Shown here: in pieces, positions 1-8,916 of the stretch
Numbering within the stretch: position 1 is the first letter of the stretch
How the letters are laid out: each line of letters starts with the position of its first letter
Assembly: GCA_015679605.1 (NCBI GenBank)
Contig: JAAAVE010001046.1
Location: 1 to 10,724, forward strand
Direction of reading: 5' to 3'
Origin: Podila epigama
Lineage: Eukaryota > Mortierellomycota > Mortierellomycetes > Mortierellales > Mortierellaceae
DNA length: 10,724 nucleotides
The notes under the pieces: generated by a model
Seen by the model: only the letters and a program-made list of their open reading frames with translations
What the model was told of the DNA's origin: nothing
Databases searched by the model: none
Position numbers and translations under genes: made by a program

Positions 1-322
1 TTTTTTTTTTTTTTTTTTTTTTTTAAACGACAATAAGGGGGGAGGGAAAAAACAACGTCTAGATTCTTTTCGCGGCTATACCGGATATGGAAACAATATT
101 GCACGAATCTCTTTCTCACAAGAATACAAAAACGATAGCATTTTATATTCTCACAACAAAAAAAAAAAGTGTGGCTTGACTTTTTTCCCATCATAATCAT
201 GCACATTATTGTTTCGGGTGTGGGAGTTGAATATGTATATTTTTCAAGTCGCGTTTTTGCGCCTAGCAAAGGAAAGCCAAAAAAAAAAAAATGGGCTCTT
301 CTCATTCAAATAAACTGTTTGC
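1..322. other. AT-rich non-coding left flank
   Basis: No reading frame of note is present. The stretch begins with 24 consecutive T and contains further A runs near 159-169 and 279-291. On the minus strand it would lie downstream of the candidate ORF ending at 323, so it may be that ORF's 3' flank. I see no RNA gene, no transposon end and no clear promoter. Confidence 0.5.
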
Positions 323-719
323 CTAAAAGACAAGACTAGGGTGCTTGGCCAAAACGCATAAATCAAGAATGCACAAAAACAGAACATTGAAAACCATCAA
401 ACGACCTTCCCTTGTCACCCCTGAGTAGCTTGATAGCTCTGTATATTTCATTTCAAGTGGGTGTGGGTGTCTAAATGACCACAAGATATGACCATCAATC
501 TCCTCAAGATGCAAAGAATTGATATTATCGTCTTTCATCAAGGGCATTCGCAACCACCACCGATGCTCAAGCTTTAAACATGGTCCCATTCTTTCTGAAT
601 TGCTACTGTACGTCTCCGTCATTGACATGGTCGTTAGACAAGTCGATGTTCGTCATAGCTGAGTTACTCTTTGTTGATTCAAGCGCCTCGACTAGTGTTG
701 ACTTTGATTCGAGGGACAT
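323..719 (-). CDS. possible small gene or frameshifted remnant, unrecognised
   Basis: An ATG at 719 in fair context (gccaagATGt) opens a 38-codon Ser/Asp/Asn-rich frame ending at 603. From 628 the next frame is open to 323. It encodes a compact, coding-looking stretch with LEHRWWLRMPL, NSLHLEEIDGHILWSF and HPHPLEMKYTELSSYSG, then a hydrophobic tail. The sequence just upstream (to about 960) is pyrimidine-leaning on the minus strand, as in fungal 5' leaders. The two frames differ by one base and overlap at 603-628. They could be one gene broken by a frameshift, two exons joined by an intron I could not place, or chance. I do not recognise the protein. No good donor/acceptor pair was found to join the frames. 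Confidence 0.25.
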
Positions 720-1797
720 CTTGGCGCACCGTTTAACGATTGATGGTCGTGGGAAGGGTTTTATCGTAAGATGCTGATAAGAACGCGAAAGTACCCCGCT
801 TTTTGGGTAATCTGTGAAAGAACGGAATGATAAACACAATATTGGTGAGTGAGGAGCGACGACCAAACGCGACCTATGGAGTCAGATCCTTACATTCAGA
901 GTCGCCTTTTGGTGGAATGGAGTGGTTGAGCAGAGGTGAACAAATGTAATTGTTACAAATGAGATGCAAAATGAGATCTGCAGAATAGGTGAATCCTTCT
1001 GGACGCGAAAAGTCAATCTTAGTTCTGCTCATAGCACTCATGCCTCACGATGACACGTCTCTTTTTTTTTGCTCTCACCAACTTCTGATCGCGACACGCG
1101 CCACATCGCATCTTTTGCCCTACTGCATAGCCCCATAGTCCTTTAGCTTTGGTGTGCGTTTGCCCTCTTTTCGATAACACCGAGGGAGGACGGAGGACGT
1201 CTAGGGGTTGGCCTGTGAGTCCGCCAAAAGAAATGAGCACTGCGGATATAGCAGCATCCTGCTTGGAAATGCTTGACGTGAATGCTGAGGCTATAGTTTT
1301 GATATACGCTTTAGGAGAAGATTCTTTTATTGTTATTATTGCTGACAATGGTAACACCATTTCAATGTTCATACTCATTCTCACATGGAGGTGCTGAGGT
1401 CAAAGAGACCACAACATATGCTACACATGCATCAAATTAAACTTTTTATAAACTGAACACAAGATGGAAAATGTAAACACAACGGTGTTATTATACGTGC
1501 TTGTTCTGTGCATTGAGTTCCCGCATGTTCGTCCATTACACCCCATTACACTACGCCAGGGCTAAACTGATGTGAAAACGAATACCGAGTGCGCCAGTGC
1601 TCGAACTGTATGAGACATGAGTGACTCGCTGTCTCAACAACCAGAGACAAAGTAACATAAAAATCTTGGTAGACGTCAAATAAAATGTGATGAAGGATGG
1701 GCCTATAAACACTATGTACTCGTTCCATTGTCAGTTCCATAGCCCAATTTTCCTTGGACAATGCAAGCGCGAGCCACCACTGCATGCATGAGACGCT

Positions 1798-1826
1798 CAC
1801 ACAAACACAAACACAAACACAAACAC
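1798..1826. repeat. ACAAAC hexanucleotide microsatellite
   Basis: After CAC at 1798-1800 the unit ACAAAC is repeated four times and followed by AC. On the minus strand it reads as GTTTGT repeats, which create the Val/Cys-rich part of a spurious ORF. The repeat lies in the intergenic region. Confidence 0.9.
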
Positions 1827-1950
1827 TCTTCATCGATTTTTTTTCCTGGCTGTCCAAGTGTTATGGTAGCACAGCATAAATGAAATCATGGTGTCTCCGC
1901 GGACAGCCTTACGAAGGGCGTCAGTTATAACGATTGTTCCTCGGCTGTTT

Positions 1951-1986
1951 GAATGTGAATGTGAATTTGAATTTGAATGTAAATGT
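1951..1986. repeat. GAATGT/GAATTT hexanucleotide repeat
   Basis: Six consecutive hexamers are present: GAATGT twice, GAATTT twice, GAATGT once and AAATGT once. In one plus frame it encodes alternating Glu-Cys/Glu-Phe, and on the minus strand alternating His-Ser/Asn-Ser. Both overlapping open frames here therefore look like products of the repeat and not genes. Confidence 0.9.
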
Positions 1987-2187
1987 CTTCTTTCATTCTT
2001 GGTCATCATCATCATTTCATCCATCTCACAAAGACAAAGACGGGGGAACGGTAGAAGAACGCAGCATAGAGAGACACAGACATTGAGCATCCTTTTTTTT
2101 TACCTGTCGCATACCCTCTCTTATGACTTTTCATTCTTTGTAATGCCACGCGTCTCTCCCAATCCATCTATCTCTCTGCCTGTCTGC

Positions 2188-2194
2188 TATATAA
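2188..2194 (+). promoter_or_regulatory. TATATAA motif, possible distal core promoter
   Basis: TATATAA is followed by several hundred bases of pyrimidine-rich sequence typical of fungal leaders. It lies about 690 bases before the first supported ATG of gene 1. It could serve a long-leader transcript, an unseen 5' exon or nothing at all. A 32-codon ORF (ATG at about 2301) follows it but is unsupported. Confidence 0.25.
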
Positions 2195-2886
2195 CAATAC
2201 CCTGGAGTTTCATGCCTCTTCCCTTGAAAATTTTCTTTGTGGCAATGAAAATAATGTGAGAGCATTTTCGCCTTCCCATCTTTCACTCTTCCTCGCGTAC
2301 ATGCCCAGCAATCGCTCACAACCTTGCTACCGCTGGTCTATTTCGTTCTTCCTCTGTAACGTCTCGCTTTCGCGCTTTGACAAATCCCATGAAGCCTAGA
2401 AGCCCAACAGATTCATTTTGTCTCTGCCAGGACTTCATTCTCCTCTCGCCCTCCTCCGCCAAAATGCTTTACTTTGGTTGACGACCAAACGAAGGGCTCA
2501 AAGTCTGTAGAAACGGGACTAGTATTCATGATCAGTACCGAACCTGTGGCATTGTTGTACCATGCAGCAAAACTTGCTCATCCTATCTGTGAGCCCGTTC
2601 CCAGTCCAAGAAGATTTTTTAAAATTCTGCAAGTTGATCACTTTTTAAACTGGCAGGATGGAGAGGAGAACGACCCCTCGCCTCTTTTTTTCCCCCCTTT
2701 GACAACTCACTCTCCTCACTACACCTCAACTGCATCGCACCTCCATACTGTTCCTGAAGTCGTTTTTTGAACGTACACTTTTTTTATTTTATCCTTGCAC
2801 ACCTCCATCGTTATCAAATATTCACTCCCACCCTTAGTCTCGCGCTCTTCATTGCAATAGTCTTGTAGCAATCCTCTGAGTAAGCG
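2195..2886 (+). promoter_or_regulatory. pyrimidine-rich promoter and 5' leader of gene 1
   Basis: The plus strand is strongly C/T-rich (for example 2400-2470 and 2690-2880). It has T runs at 2686 and 2780 and AT-rich elements around 2785-2795 and 2815-2821, but no consensus TATA box close to the gene. CT-rich tracts at this place are usual for transcription start regions in filamentous fungi. An in-frame TAA at 2881-2883 stands directly before the ATG at 2887, so the coding frame cannot extend further upstream without another exon. The 98-codon open frame from 2474 starts at a TTG and looks non-coding. Confidence 0.5.
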
Positions 2887-3791
2887 ATGGACGTTCCTGA
2901 CTGCGTTGTGAAGCTATCCGAAGATGAACCTGTATCTCGGATGGCCCCAGCCACTCGTCGCCGCAAGAAAGCCACTCGTCCAACATCAAGAAATAACCGT
3001 AAAAATCCTTATAGTCGCTCACAACCAGCTATCCACGATTTTTCGGGAAAAATGGTTCTGCAATCTGTATCCGAGGACAAGGACGCCTTTCTAAATTTTC
3101 GTCGAGAGTCTGTTGTCAGGAATTCCTGTAAGATGTCGTCAGTCAGGCGTTTTGAAGGATTCAAGTGTAATTTTGATCTAACTTTTTTTTTTTTTTTTGG
3201 TATCTCTTCTGTACCTGATCTTAGCCTTTTTATGGTACTTTGAAGTGGCGATGTCTGGCCTATACCTCAATTGCACCCCACAGTAAGAATTATTATCTAT
3301 CGAATGATATGTGTTCTGCCAACTATGTTTCCTATTATTTACATGTCTTTTTGTATCAGCTTTAAGCCCTCAGTATTGACTAGCATTGCGGCAGGATCCA
3401 TTAGTGTAAGCCTTTGACATTCTGGTGTCTATGAAGTTATTGATGGAACGATTGGTTAACTGTCAACTCGCCCACTACCTTCGGATATTAGTGGAGTGCT
3501 GATATCAGCCATCTCAAGAACAGGCTTTACCAGCCTATTCTCGGGATATCTTTTAAGGGGGTTGAATTGAAGAGTCTTGATTCTATCATCTTTCATATTG
3601 GCGTTGACATTCCGAACTTCAGGTCGCATCCCTATTTCGAGGTGAGATAGAGTAATTCACGTACACGTACACGTAACTAATAGAACATGTTAGAACATGT
3701 TATATACACTACTGCATATCCATTAATTATCGACTAACTGCTGCAACATAGATCATAACTAAGCAACAGCTAAAAAAGATGTGTAGGTTAG
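2887..3791 (+). other. N-terminal mini-exons 1-5 of gene 1 (predicted by splicing)
   Basis: Exon 1 gives a basic head (TRRRKKATRP, RKNPYSR) and the exons then continue through 58-, 46-, 150- and 40-base pieces. Introns run 3128-3224 (GTAAGA, branch CTAAC, T16 tract, TTAG), 3283-3359 (GTAAGA to TCAG), 3406-3491 (GTAAGC to TTAG), 3642-3751 (GTGAGA, branch CTAAC at 3733, ATAG) and 3792-3856 (GTAACA, CTAAT, ATAG). The frame stays open through all junctions into exon 6, which strongly joins exon 7. I do not recognise this N-terminus. It could instead be a separate small upstream gene, with the channel starting at the ATG at 3847 or elsewhere. A second in-frame ATG at 2941 would give 1507 residues. 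Confidence 0.45.
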
Positions 3792-6700
3792 GTAACATGG
3801 ATTTGGATCGTTGAAAAATCCCAAACGTTAGACTAATGCTAGTCTAATGAAAATAGATTCCAAGGACAGGGTCTGTAGGTGGAAACTGCATCGGCAATTC
3901 GATATCAAGCGTTATACAACTAAGCATCCGTTACTCGTGAAAATGGAGATTATCCGTAGTGCTTGTCCGCCACACGAACCCACACAAGAATATCTGGAAT
4001 TGCATTACTTTGAGCTGCACTCAAGTCCTGCGGAATATTATGATGTTGGTAAGAGAGATGTAATTTAGTGGCGTCCGAATCAGAATGTCTTTACCACAAA
4101 CCCCACGAATGTAAGCAATCCACGAGCTAACACTATACGCAGACGCTCCCCTTATTGATCATATGCCATTTTTGTGGTCGATTAATATCGAGCACAAGGA
4201 GGCTCCAGCAGACGTTGGTCCAGTTACATTCGTCGATATCATCCACTACGCGATTTCTGGCGACTGCAAGTATGCAGTAACATTATCTGTAATGGATAAC
4301 AACTTATACCTAGAATTGTGGGACCTGTCTTATACTACCAGAAACTCCTTTCCAGTGACCAATGTCAAGGATCCAAGTATACGTCCACCATCTGTTTGGT
4401 CAGAGAGAATATCGCTGCCCTTGCCAAAATTAGATAAAAGTGGAAATCCGGTCCCTGTGAATGCTGCTGTTTCCATCTCTTGGAGTGGTGCTTATGTGGC
4501 ATTGTTTCCGACAACAAAGGACTCTCGGATGGAGCATTCGGTCATTTATAAGTCATTGACTTCTCCATGTCCGGAGCTACTCAAGGAGAATCTGGACTCT
4601 CGAACACCAATGATTGGCTTGCAGCGTTGGGAGGGTCCAAATTTTTATGGAAAGGGAATGTTTCACATTACGGATGTCGTTAACCCTCAGGAGAGGAATG
4701 AGCTCTTCATTACCTGCGATGGAGCGTCTGTCCAAATTTACAAGGTTCACGAAGCATGGAGTCGAATATGCACAGTACCACTTGGCGCCGACCCACTGTT
4801 ATCTACTAAAGACTGCACTATCAGTCTTGGAGGCAAGTACTTCACATGGTTCCGAGGCGAGGGTCAAGCTTTTATCTGGAACATCGAAGCAGACGCCTTG
4901 GCCAATGTTATAACCGGAGGCAAGGGGAAAGGCGCGTGTCTCGCAGAGTTTTCAAGCGACGGATTGATGGTTGCAATATCTTGGGATAATACCATTACGA
5001 CGTACTGGACAGAATCTGGAACAGAGATTGGAAATTACCAGCTGCCTATCAAAACCCATGCCTCAGGTCTTACGTTCATTCGAAATGATTCTCGGATCTT
5101 GGTCGACTGGATCTCGCAACGTGAAGAGAGTGAGGAAGCATTTGGATATATCTTGAGCACAGCAACAATGTCACAATTGGATAAGTTCCCCAACCTCGGC
5201 CGGTACTCTAATGGGATTGGATGTTCGAAAGTAGGACAGCAAGGCCTATACTCGTGCCACGGATCGACTTTGAATCTTATCGAACTGGAGGATTATATGT
5301 TCGATCCTATCAGTCCTACCACATGCATTTGCAATGAGGACAATTGGAACGATTATTCTGTTCTCCCCGCTCTTTCAAAAAACCAGGCTTTCATTGCCTC
5401 TTCTGGATTATCTTTCATCCCGATGTTCAATGAATCATCAGATTGTCCAGGCGACACTCATTCAGTCTCCTTGATTGTATCTTATCATGGATCGGAACGG
5501 GAACTGATAAGACTTCCACCATTCACCCTCGATAAGTATGATTCATTCAACTGCTATTACAAGAGTGCCCACTACCGAAGTAGTCTGTCACAGCTGCTCT
5601 TGTATTCAGACGAGATCATAGTGATATTCAGTCTCCCGGAGACATTCGACGGCGACTGTAACATAGTGCAAGTATACTGGCTGCAGGACGACATATTTCG
5701 CGGCAACAAAGTCCCGATCCAGCTGAAAGAAGAACTCGATTTACAGTGCTGTAAGCATCAGAAGCAACTCCTAATGACGTTGCATCCTAAAGACTCCCCC
5801 GAGGAACTCATCCATATCCAAGTGCCTTTGGACCGACCTGACGATGAAATGCAAGGATTTAGGTTCATTAATGCGATCATGGCTCTGGTCGAGATTTACA
5901 AGGCCGCGGAGACTTCTTGTCGACAAGCAATCATACGATATCTCGGATTTCACATCAACACGTACTTCAACTCGGGAAATCTTCTGGAATGCGTGATTGG
6001 CGTGATCATCGAGGCTTGGAAACCGGAGGACCATGAAATATGTGCAGAGTTGCTGGATTCCCTGCTTACCTCGGAGAAGATCCGATGGATTCCAAGACCT
6101 GACTACACCCAAACGGACAACCCACTTTATGTCCTTCTGAAACAATCGCGACAAACACCTTTGGCAATGGGGCTTGCCAACATCATCATTCAGTATTGTC
6201 TACGAAAAGGAAAGGAAGAAAAGGATTACCATTTCATGTCACCCCTCGTCTCATGTCTGCCTGAGCTGTGCGACGATAGCAACGCGCACCAGGAGATCGC
6301 TCTGGATATCCTCCGTACGATGGCATACGTTCCTGTGAAGCTGAGTTCCTACTCCTACATCCTCGACAACCATATTATCGCCCATCCTCCGGAGATACGA
6401 TGGTTTTTCTGGAGATCCCACGAGCGACCATTATCCAAATGTGACGATCCCATCCTCCAGTTATGTCTTTCATCGAAACCCCACGGTTCTCAGAGGGACA
6501 ACTTCGTGAAGGGGATATTTGTGGCTCCAATTGGCATGTTATGGGATGTGAACTACAAGGCATCTACGGTGGAGTTGGATGAAATCAGATTCTACAGTTG
6601 GATTGGGAAGATGCGGTTTATGTCGCTGGCGTCTTTAATTTGGTACCACTTCAACCCCAGAAGACGAGCATACGTTAAACGCTACAGCAGTTTCAATTCG

Positions 6701-8575
6701 TGTGTATTTGACAATCCTGCCATTGCAGCACTAGTTGAGTATAAATGGTGAGTCCGACTGAAAGAATCGATGATTAACCTGTCCCGGTCAATGTTCATTA
6801 ACGTGACGAAATTGTGTGTACACGTCTTGATCCATAGGAATACGATTGGATACCAGTACTGGCTAGGTCGGTTCCTGCTTCAGTGTGTCTATTATCTCCT
6901 GGTTCTCATCGCTGTGTACGTACAGATCTACTGGGAACAAGAACCGATCTATCTTCTATATTTTGTCATTATCCTTTTCTCAGCGATTTTTCTATGGCTT
7001 GAGGCTCTTCAGTTCTTTCGAAACCAACTCCAGTACATAATGTAAGTATTAAAGGTGAAGGTGCTTCATCTCAAAATTGAGGCATTTCTTTCACCTAGCC
7101 CATTCTAAGGTTCGTCAAATTTCTCTTTAGGTCTCCCTACAATGTGGTTGACATGGCCGTGTTTGCTCTGCCACTGGCCGCAAGCATCAAGCAGATAGCC
7201 AGCGATCCAGGCGTAGACCTTACCCTATTCAGTTTCTCAGTGCTTTTTGTTTTCCTACACCTGGTTCGTTCTTCGCTGTCTCTGTATTCCTGACTTTGCG
7301 AAATGCAGTACCGGCACGCACGTAATTAACATGCTATATTATGTATTTTGTTATTCACCGTCCCCCGGCGCCTGCTGATAGCTATTTGAACTTAGAACAA
7401 ACGAGAGGGTGTGTCATTACACGACGATCATCATCCAGGCCATCGAAAAGATCAAGGTCTTCTTTTTCATATTCGCTTGTGGGATAATGGCATTTTCTAT
7501 TTCCATCCTACATATGCTTCGTGCGTGTTCGACGCCACAATGCGAATCGGATCCTGGATTTCCAAAACAGTCGTTCTATGCCCTTTCAGCAACGTACTTC
7601 TTCATGGTAATATTTGATGTATACTTTATTTTGCTATTTACACGCCTGAGAATAGTCGCATAGTCTAGCACTTTTTGTATTAATCAACCCAAATTCTGTC
7701 GTCCATGAATATGTGATAGACTGGAAGATATGAGCCTATCAGTGAAAAGCTCGATCGCGAGGAACATTGGACTTTTCATCTAATAATGATGATTTACGTA
7801 CTTTTTACGGTGATACTGATGTTTAACGTCCTCATAGGTAAGAGATGTGCACGAAGGTGTGTGAGCTGGCATTAGTTTATGCAACCCCAAATAATGGCTA
7901 ATACTTTCTCTGAAACGTGGTGTTTTCCTACCGTAGCCTTGATCAATACTGCGTTTAGCACGGGCGATGAGACTTGGCCTCAAGTTTGGCTTGAAAATCG
8001 GCTCAGTTACATTGAAAACGCAGAGAACATGTTGTGCCATCTTGAAGGTAAGCCCCTGATATTAAACTTAAGACAACTACGCAATTGCAATATATTAACA
8101 TTCTGGTTGTTGCATCTTAGGTGTTAGGCAACGGAACAAGCGGCTACCAAAGCTTTTGTACTTTACTGCGACGCCCCAACAGGTCGCTGCGTATGAAAAA
8201 AGGTTCAATATCAAGTCAGAAACTCTACGAAAAGTCCATGAAGATCTGTTGGATAGTTTTTCGCTAGTCCTGAGCGAAATGAGGTTGTCCACGTCTGTTC
8301 ATGGTGCTCCCTCGACACGAAGCCTTATACACAAAAGGAAGGAGGACACAATGCATGAGAAGAACGTCTCGCAGGGATTAAAAACCGCAACCCATCTGAA
8401 TTGTGACATAGAGGGAGTGAATTGTGGTCCTCAGTCATGTCGAGTCGAAGAACTGAAACACAAGCTGGAGGAAACTCAATCACATTTGGACAGACGGATG
8501 GATGAGCTCCAAGGACAGCTAAACCGGATTGGGGATTTGCTTCTGGCAATGTCAACACCTTCTCAACCCAAATAA
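2887..8575 (+). CDS. WD-like propeller / TRP-like six-TM ion channel, 13 exons
   Basis: Predicted polytopic membrane protein of 1525 residues with an ion-transport domain. Proposed exons are 2887-3127, 3225-3282, 3360-3405, 3492-3641, 3752-3791, 3857-4048, 4143-6747, 6838-7041, 7131-7263, 7382-7606, 7720-7837, 7937-8047 and 8121-8575. All phases match and the sum is 1526 codons with the stop. Residues 270-570 hold WD-like blades (LELWDL at 299-304, AFIWNIE at 485-491, ITTYW at 527-531). Residues 816-974 are helical, solenoid-like. A conserved-looking pre-channel linker (SLASLIWYHFNPRRRAY) follows. TM1 is at about 1122-1142, TM2 1149-1168, TM3 1184-1201, TM4 1210-1228 and TM5 1248-1269. The pore loop is TYFFMTGRYEP (1294-1304), and TM6 about 1317-1341 ends NVLIALIN. 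A coiled coil spans 1482-1518. TM4 lacks spaced arginines, so it is unlikely to be voltage-gated. The family is common in Mortierella-like fungi; ligand and ion are unknown. The exons before 3857 are less certain. Confidence 0.85.
3658..3700. repeat. CACGTA x3 and TAGAACATGT x2 inside intron 5 of gene 1
   Basis: Three copies of CACGTA (3658-3675) are followed, after five bases, by two exact copies of TAGAACATGT (3681-3700). Each of the latter contributes to the palindrome AACATGTT. They lie within the predicted intron 3642-3751. They may be simple slippage products or binding sites; nothing decides between these. Confidence 0.85.
4049..4142 (+). other. intron 6 of gene 1, decides the real 5' end of the long exon
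   Basis: Donor GGTAAGAG after the codons for EYYDV, branch point GCTAACAC at 4125-4132 and acceptor ACGCAG at 4137-4142. Joining leaves phase 1, and the split codon G|AC reads Asp, giving EYYDVDAPLIDHMPFLW. The long 862-codon frame therefore does not begin at its first ATG (4163) but continues from exon 6 (3857-4048). Confidence 0.85.
6838..7936 (+). other. channel-domain exons and introns of gene 1
   Basis: Introns 6748-6837 (GTGAGT to ATAG), 7042-7130 (GTAAGT to TTAG), 7264-7381 (GTTCGT to ATAG), 7607-7719 (GTAATA to ATAG) and 7838-7936 (GTAAGA, branch CTAAT, GTAG) separate the exons of the six-TM region. The joined protein reads EYKWNTIGYQYWLGRF, then MSPYNVVDMAVF, then FLHLLFELR, then FFMTGRYEP, then NVLIALINTAF. 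All of these are typical of this channel family and support each junction. The donor GTTCGT at 7264 is the only unusual splice site, but it restores the expected HLLFEL junction in phase 0. Confidence 0.85.
8121..8575 (+). other. last exon of gene 1: cytosolic tail with coiled coil
   Basis: Intron 8048-8120 (GTAAGC to TTAG) joins CHLE to GVRQRNKRLPK. The tail is hydrophilic, with a Ser/Thr/Lys-rich middle. A C-terminal heptad pattern (V, L, L, L, M, L, L, I, L from residue 1483 to 1515) predicts a coiled coil, which would suit subunit assembly of a tetrameric channel. The stop is TAA at 8573-8575. Confidence 0.85.
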
Positions 8576-8576
8576 A
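8571..8576 (+). terminator. AATAAA overlapping the stop codon of gene 1
   Basis: An exact AATAAA overlaps the TAA stop. A signal this close to the coding end would give a 3' UTR of only about 15-30 bases, so it may be coincidental. The 13-base tandem duplication starts five bases later. Confidence 0.3.
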
Positions 8577-8916
8577 TACTTTTTGTACGAGGATTTTGTA
8601 CGAGGATACTTTCAGCAGATGTAAGCAAAATATGGCGTGGATTCTCAACTAGGGGTCTGATCCCAACTGGATTCCAATATCGCGCACAAACGTATGATTC
8701 GGTTAAATCTCGATTTGCCAACCTCACCTATTGGATGAACATTGCTTCAATTGTCCCAAAATTGTATTTTCCTTAGGATATTAAATCATTGGGGCCAATG
8801 ACTTCTAGGAGAACAATCCTTACATTGGAGGTCAATTCTTGCTACCAAACTCTGCTTGCGACTGTATATTTGTATATTGGAATGTCGCTCAGGTTTTTTT
8901 TTTCTTCTTCTTCTCC
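8576..8916. other. convergent intergenic region between genes 1 and 2
   Basis: 341 bases separate the two stop codons and must contain both 3' UTRs. The stretch holds the 13-base tandem duplication at 8581-8606, an AT-rich stretch at 8765-8785 that could contribute to 3'-end formation, and T10 followed by CTT repeats at 8894-8912. On the minus strand the last reads as a purine run just behind the gene 2 stop. No RNA gene or open frame stands out. Confidence 0.6.
8581..8606. repeat. 13-base perfect tandem duplication
   Basis: TTTTGTACGAGGA occurs twice in direct succession (8581-8593 and 8594-8606), starting five bases after the gene 1 stop codon. It contains the palindromic core GTAC. It looks like a recent local duplication in the 3' UTR. 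Confidence 0.95.

Larger units (their letters stand above)
720..2180. other. long intergenic region without a convincing gene
   Basis: Several 60-120 codon open frames exist on both strands, but they overlap one another. They are low in complexity or arise from the simple repeats at 1798 and 1951, and none shows a recognisable domain or splice-consistent extension. Small features seen are the two hexanucleotide repeats listed separately, a short run of TCA triplets near 2003-2015, and a direct repeat of CATTACAC near 1534-1550. No tRNA-like fold or transposon terminal repeat was found by eye. Confidence 0.5.

Noticed and set aside
1019-1397. Overlapping open frames on both strands (minus 121 codons, plus 82 codons)
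   Set aside because: They lie antisense to each other with no recognisable domain, and the plus frame starts at GTG. No splice-consistent extension was seen.
1798-1986. Regular short repeats as a CRISPR-like array
   Set aside because: Units are six bases without spacers, so they are microsatellites; the genome is eukaryotic.
1546-2319. Several 60-120 codon frames on both strands
   Set aside because: Their openness comes from the ACAAAC and GAATGT hexamer repeats and pyrimidine-rich sequence; the translated products are low-complexity.
2474-2770. 98-codon plus-strand frame
   Set aside because: It starts at TTG, has no domain, and ends in promoter-like CT-rich sequence.
5771-6154. 127-codon minus-strand frame
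   Set aside because: Shadow of the gene 1 helical region; no independent signal.
4163-6751. 862-codon ORF as a complete gene starting at the ATG at 4163
   Set aside because: It is an internal exon: the intron at 4049-4142 joins it upstream, and GTGAGT at 6748 joins it to the channel exons downstream.
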